Source: Vibrio tasmaniensis
GTDB taxonomy: Bacteria; Pseudomonadota; Gammaproteobacteria; Enterobacterales; Vibrionaceae
Assembly: GCF_024347635.1 (NCBI RefSeq)
Contig: NZ_AP025512.1
Span: forward strand, 1 to 64,000
DNA length: 64,000 nucleotides
Reading direction: 5' to 3'
The first letter of the stretch is position 1, and the number at the start of each line of letters is the position of its first letter. Positions 59,950 to 64,000 of this stretch are shown in pieces. The notes under the pieces are model-generated. The model searched no databases and was not told the origin of the DNA. It saw only the letters and a list, made by a program, of their open reading frames with translations. A program made the position numbers and the translations under genes.

Positions 59950-60960
59950 ATGACGCAACGATACTTTCGTTTACTGCTGTGCTGCCTGTTGATTTTTATT
60001 GCGCCATCCACCCTAGCCGCCAGCGCCGCCTGTAAAAGCCGTTTTATTAACCCCATTACCGATATTTGTTGGGATTGCTTGTTCCCGATGACGATAGGCT
60101 CAGCCACGGTCATGCCGTCCAAATATCCAGACACCACCAACCCCACAACGCCTATCTCTTATTGCCCTAAACCCCCACCCGTCTTCGTACAAGTTGGGGT
60201 CAACATCGGCTATTGGGAGCCTTATGCCTTAACCGATATCACACGCGTCCCTTACTGCATGGTGAACATGGGCGTAGAAATGTCAGGCGCTAACAGTCAG
60301 CGTATCGGCGGGCGCGTTACCGCCAGAGAGAGTGACAGCAGTGACGGCGGTTTTTATCATGGTCATTGGTATAAGTACCCGGTCATTTACTGGTTACAAC
60401 TGATGCAATCCACTGCTTGCATGGCCACCGATGTGTTTGATGTGGCCTACATGACAGAGATTGACCCACTTTGGGACGACGACGAGTTATCGCTCATTAT
60501 CAATCCCGAAGCGCTACTGTTTGGTAATCTAGCCGCGCAGCTGGCTTGCGTGCCCGAAGCCATGTTGACCTCAGCGAACGTTGCTTTGCCTATTGATGCG
60601 CTGTTTTGGTGTTTAGGCTCACAAGGCAGTGCCTACCCACTGACTGGCACCACCAACTATCGAGACACGCCTATTCAAGCGGCGACACTCTTAATGGAGA
60701 AGCTAAACTACAAACTGCATCGGCAGGGGATAATCTGGGAGACGCGCGGTGAAGATGGGGCGATTTGTTATCAATATCCCGATCCTATCTTGCCAAAATC
60801 CCGTTATCGGTATCAAATGTCGGCGCCTATTCCCGATGCGGCCTGGTGTCACCCATACACCACGACCACCACACTCTGGGAAGCAGGTCATGACAATCCA
60901 GTGACAGGGGACAATTTTGGTTTTGTACAATGGCGAAAGCGCAATTGTGTATTTTTATAA
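59950..60960 (+). CDS. traU: conjugative transfer protein TraU
   Basis: 336 residues from the ATG at 59950 (AAAAAGGACACC upstream); the longer frame to 59806 runs through the 54-bp repeat. Signal peptide about 1-25 (APSTLAAS). Family signatures: CWDCLFPMTIG, NIGYWEPYALTDITRVPYCM, NPEALLFGNLAAQLACVPEA, FWCLGSQGSAYPLTG and the C-terminal FVQWRKRNCVF. Many Cys form disulfides. TraU is a periplasmic protein needed for DNA transfer more than for the pilus. Confidence 0.94.
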   Translation: MTQRYFRLLLCCLLIFIAPSTLAASAACKSRFINPITDICWDCLFPMTIGSATVMPSKYPDTTNPTTPISYCPKPPPVFVQVGVNIGYWEPYALTDITRVPYCMVNMGVEMSGANSQRIGGRVTARESDSSDGGFYHGHWYKYPVIYWLQLMQSTACMATDVFDVAYMTEIDPLWDDDELSLIINPEALLFGNLAAQLACVPEAMLTSANVALPIDALFWCLGSQGSAYPLTGTTNYRDTPIQAATLLMEKLNYKLHRQGIIWETRGEDGAICYQYPDPILPKSRYRYQMSAPIPDAAWCHPYTTTTTLWEAGHDNPVTGDNFGFVQWRKRNCVFL

Positions 60961-61213
60961 GATTAAGTGATGATACCCATTCAAGCCCATAATAATGAAA
61001 CAAATCTATTTATAGCCAGTACCCACGGCTCTCTTTCTGATTTTTTAAAAACAGAGCTTGCCTGTGACAAGCATATCTACTGCTGTTTCCCGCTCTCGCA
61101 GTTTTGTTTCTCGTTTTGCCGCGACCTCAACACTCGTAAGGTGCGGTCAATCAGCTTTCAAAACGCTCACACCCTTTATCCCCCTTTTAAGCGGCCATAA
61201 CAAAGAGGTAACT

Positions 61214-61927
61214 ATGACCATTCTATCTTTTGAGGGCGCCTTTCGGCGCTCTTTTGTTTTCCTGTGTTGTTTGATGGCGTTCTCCACTCAAGCTTACACA
61301 GAGCAAGAACTCAAAGCCTTTGCCAAACTTGAGCAAGAGATGGCTTCACAGCCAGAGACAGCAAAACCATGGGATACAGACGACATACAAAACCAAGCCC
61401 ATGCTTATCGAGAAGAAGCGCTGACGCTTAGCCGCAATGTTCAGGACTTGATAAAAGAAGAGAGCCTTTCTCCTTTATTGGGAATACAAAAGCCCACGCG
61501 CAACCCTGACCAAGCCCCAAAAGGAGTGATGGTGTTTGTTTCACTGACCATGCCCAAGACCGCGCTCAAGCAGCTGTTGATGCAAAGTGAGCACTTGGGC
61601 GTACCACTGGTGATACGCGGCGTCTTACCCCAAGGCTTTCCGGCCACGGCCAAGCGCATTGAGTCCTTAATACGCTCGCCCAACAAGGCGCCCATTCAAA
61701 GCGGCTTTTCGATAAGTCCCGATTGGTTTAAGCAGTTTGATATTCAGCGCGTACCGGCGTTTGTTTCGGTTAAACAAGACCGCTGCTTACCCAAGCAGCC
61801 TTGTAAAGCCACGGACTACGATATCCTTTACGGTAATATCTCGCTCTATCAAGCTCTGGATTACCTCGCCACGGGCGATGCGCAGCAAAATGTTCATCCA
61901 TTACTGCGCACGCTCTATTCCCAATAA
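61214..61927 (+). CDS. trbC: conjugative pilus assembly protein TrbC
   Basis: 237 residues from the ATG at 61214 (AAAGAGGTAACT upstream). Signal peptide to about 25 (LMAFSTQA). GVMVFVSLTMPKTALKQLL and HLGVPLVIRGVLPQGF, then RVPAFV show the thioredoxin-like TrbC_Ftype fold. It partners TraW. About 250 bp of non-coding DNA separates it from traU. Confidence 0.92.
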   Translation: MTILSFEGAFRRSFVFLCCLMAFSTQAYTEQELKAFAKLEQEMASQPETAKPWDTDDIQNQAHAYREEALTLSRNVQDLIKEESLSPLLGIQKPTRNPDQAPKGVMVFVSLTMPKTALKQLLMQSEHLGVPLVIRGVLPQGFPATAKRIESLIRSPNKAPIQSGFSISPDWFKQFDIQRVPAFVSVKQDRCLPKQPCKATDYDILYGNISLYQALDYLATGDAQQNVHPLLRTLYSQ

Positions 61928-61963
61928 CCCTCTATCATCACAATTTTTGACGAGGTGCTTCTT

Positions 61964-63763
61964 ATGCGGATTTATGTCCTGGCTGCGCTCACGCTCAGTC
62001 TTTTTTCTACGCTCGCACTGGCTAACGAGCAACAGACCTTTACCGACAGCGTCAATTGGGCGAAACAAGCAGCCGGTCAAGCGCTCAAACCTGATGCCCT
62101 CCCCCTCAACATCGATGACTATTGCAAAGACGCGGCGTGTCGAGAAGAGAGGCGAAACCCAAAACAATCCCAGCTGTCAGACAGTGATATCAACGCCCAA
62201 AAGGGAACAGAGTTTGTGACCAATGAATTGGCTCAAGACATCAACGCCAACTTCAACAAAGGGCGACCGGATGTAAAAAACGATCCGGCAATGCAATTTG
62301 CCTTACTTGGCCAAGAGAATGCGTTTGAAATCACTCATGGCATTTCGAATGCCTACGTAGACTGCGATACGGGTCAGCAATGCCTTAAAAAATCGACGCC
62401 TAAGGTGTGTACGCAACCAACCAACACCCCCGTACCTTGTAATGAAACAGCGATATTAAGTAACCCACAACTCATTACCGGTATTACGCCTTATCATTCT
62501 ATCGTCTACCAGCATGACCACGTACGCCTACACGGATTTGACACAGTGACGCTCCCAGAAAAAGCGCAGACCTTATTGTCAATCACTATCCCAGCTCTCT
62601 ATGCCATTAATACTTGGGCCATCACGACTCATTTTTATATCAATGACCACCTTATCTATACGCATAAAGGGAAAAACTCCTTTCAGTGCAATCCTGATTT
62701 TGAAGATTGCTCAAACACGGTCACACCTGGCACGATCCAATTTTCTCCACCATTAACGCTAACGTCAAAGACCATCACCTTTTCTCGCGTTTCGGAGGCA
62801 GGAGAATTCGAGCCGGGAACGCTCCCTAACTGGCAAATACCAGGGCGCGCCGCAGGTCGTCTTGTCTGGGGGTATACCGATTATGAAATGAGTTGGAACA
62901 AACAATGTGACCGTCTCATCCCTCAATGCAAACCCAAAGAGCGTAAATGCATTGAAGGAAAAGAAACACGCAATATTGATGGCGTGGATATCACGCTGGA
63001 TTGTTGGAAATACCAGACACTTTACCAGTGTGAAATGGCTGATACCTGCCAATCGTTACCAAGCCAATGCAAAACCGTGAGCACTCATTGCAGCCTCAAA
63101 CAAAACGGGGTGTGCATCGAGCATGAAGTCACGAAAAACTGTATTGAGAAGACCTGCAGAGCCACGAGCATGCAGTGTGGTGAGCAATCTTTCTGTCTTG
63201 ATGGAGAGTGCTACGTGCCCGAGCCCAAACTTAACGGCAACTTTGATAAATCCGTCGCCGCGCTCGCAGGGCTTGCCGAGGCGGTGAAAGACATCGGCGA
63301 CCCACCCAAAATATTCACGGGTAAGCCAATGCAATGCAGCAAAAAACTTGCAGGCTTTAATGACTGCTGTAAAGACTCAGGATGGGGGCAAGGCTTAGGA
63401 GCAAAATGCAGCGAAGCGGAAGAAGCGCTCGGTGAAGCCAAAGAGAAAGGCTTAACCCTGTACGTGGGGCAATACTGCGCCAAGAAAGTGCTCGGAGTTT
63501 GCACCCGTAAAAAACGCAGTTACTGCGTTTACGACAATAAGCTTGCTAAAATCATCCAAGAGCAAGGCTCTATTCAACAACTGGGTAAACGATTGGGCAG
63601 TGCCAAAAACCCCACCTGCGCCGCCATTACGCCCGAAGAGCTAGGACAAATTAACTTTGAATACATTGATTTTAAAGAGTTCTATCCAGACATGCACGCC
63701 AACACCAACCTCCCCAACTTTGATGAAATCAAAAAACGCCTTCAAAGTGCCACGGGGGGATAA
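61964..63763 (+). CDS. traN: mating-pair stabilisation protein TraN
   Basis: 599 residues from MRIYVLAALT (61964; GAGGTG upstream). Signal peptide about 1-20. From about 280 the protein is very Cys-rich (CDRLIPQCKPKERKC, CEMADTCQSLPSQC, CVYDN), the disulfide-knotted part of TraN. Then CSKKLAGFNDCCKDSGWGQG and the C-terminal IDFKEFYPDMH match the family. It sits in the outer membrane and binds recipient surface proteins, which sets host preference. Full length. Confidence 0.94.
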   Translation: MRIYVLAALTLSLFSTLALANEQQTFTDSVNWAKQAAGQALKPDALPLNIDDYCKDAACREERRNPKQSQLSDSDINAQKGTEFVTNELAQDINANFNKGRPDVKNDPAMQFALLGQENAFEITHGISNAYVDCDTGQQCLKKSTPKVCTQPTNTPVPCNETAILSNPQLITGITPYHSIVYQHDHVRLHGFDTVTLPEKAQTLLSITIPALYAINTWAITTHFYINDHLIYTHKGKNSFQCNPDFEDCSNTVTPGTIQFSPPLTLTSKTITFSRVSEAGEFEPGTLPNWQIPGRAAGRLVWGYTDYEMSWNKQCDRLIPQCKPKERKCIEGKETRNIDGVDITLDCWKYQTLYQCEMADTCQSLPSQCKTVSTHCSLKQNGVCIEHEVTKNCIEKTCRATSMQCGEQSFCLDGECYVPEPKLNGNFDKSVAALAGLAEAVKDIGDPPKIFTGKPMQCSKKLAGFNDCCKDSGWGQGLGAKCSEAEEALGEAKEKGLTLYVGQYCAKKVLGVCTRKKRSYCVYDNKLAKIIQEQGSIQQLGKRLGSAKNPTCAAITPEELGQINFEYIDFKEFYPDMHANTNLPNFDEIKKRLQSATGG

Positions 63764-63792
63764 CAAACGATTCGAGACAAAAGGACACACAC

Positions 63793-64000
63793 CATGACAC
63801 CCAAACGTACTCACCAACTGACTCACGCCCTGCAGCAAGCCATCAGCCTAATGCACATCGCTGCGCTGATGCTTGCACTGCTGGCCTCGATTTTTACTTG
63901 CCTCTTGGCCATCCACATCACAACGCTGACACCAGAGCAATTGGACGCGATGTCTCTTGCTTCGCTTCACTCCGCCATGACAAACACTTGGCAGCTTAGC
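63793..64000 (+). CDS. tra operon membrane protein, cut by window edge
   Basis: The first 69 codons: MTPKRTHQLTHALQQAISLM then a membrane helix (IAALMLALLASIFTCLLAIHI) and a helical acidic part. AAAAGGACAC precedes the ATG. In F the genes after traN are trbE and traF; a small membrane protein of the TrbE type is possible but cannot be shown. Confidence 0.65.

Noticed and set aside
60967..61200. 77-codon frame between traU and trbC
   Set aside because: No ribosome site and a composition unlike the tra proteins; the true trbC start at 61214 has a good site.
1..64000. CRISPR arrays, rRNA and tRNA genes
   Set aside because: I looked for regularly spaced repeats, conserved rRNA stretches and tRNA cloverleafs with GTTCGA-type loops and saw none that hold up.

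Overview
This window reads as part of a large conjugative plasmid from a member of the Vibrionaceae, most likely Photobacterium or Vibrio. That is an inference from the F-type transfer genes, the Vibrio-style filamentous prophage, dif-like sites and gene style; no species marker is present. There is no rRNA, no recognisable tRNA and no CRISPR array.

Layout. 1-3.4 kb: decaying fragments (IS3 transposase, RelA/SpoT and DNA adenine methylase remnants, small unknown genes). 3.4-4.7 kb: complete IS3-family element, almost identical to an inverted copy at 16.7-17.9 kb. 4.8-7.3 kb: iteron origin, replication initiator and a RepA-like ATPase. 7.5-10.1 kb: IS91-family element and an IS21 istA fragment between two copies of a 138-bp IS91 end. 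11.1-13.6 kb: parA-parB, with matching perfect palindromes on both sides that look like parS. 14-20 kb: broken Rpn nuclease, DoxX protein, nested IS6/IS3 elements, an attC-like hairpin and a toxin-antitoxin-like pair. 20.1-22.9 kb: a 1.2-kb gene desert, a possible second replication initiator, and two inverted dif-like sites with identical centres. 23-39.4 kb: an IS graveyard dominated by seven copies or fragments of one 806-bp IS6-family element plus relatives. These bracket single cargo genes: a frameshifted resolvase, a lipoprotein, a Fur-controlled TonB receptor, sodC with an ankyrin gene, an HU-like protein and a chemotaxis receptor.

39.8-50.4 kb appears to be an integrated filamentous phage. 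On the minus strand it has a GpA-type HUH replication protein, a small ssDNA-binding-like protein, small coat proteins, a pIII-like adsorption protein with calcium-binding-type repeats, a pVI-like protein and a Zot/pI ATPase; a divergent Cro-like regulator lies on the right. Dif-like sites lie at 39770-39798 and 50373-50400. If these are the real ends, the prophage is about 10.6 kb and carries extra cargo: a DUF3653-like regulator, a second toxin-antitoxin-like pair and an unrecognised protein of about 350 residues.

50.4-64 kb is an F-type type IV secretion and pilus operon: traY-like gene, traA, traL, traE, traK, traB, traV, traC, traW, traU, trbC, traN, then a gene cut by the window edge. 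The right prophage end lies only 22 bp before the traY-like start, so the prophage probably displaced the normal upstream transfer-control region. Together the window holds replication, partition and the start of the transfer machinery, with IS6-family copies shaping the accessory cargo.
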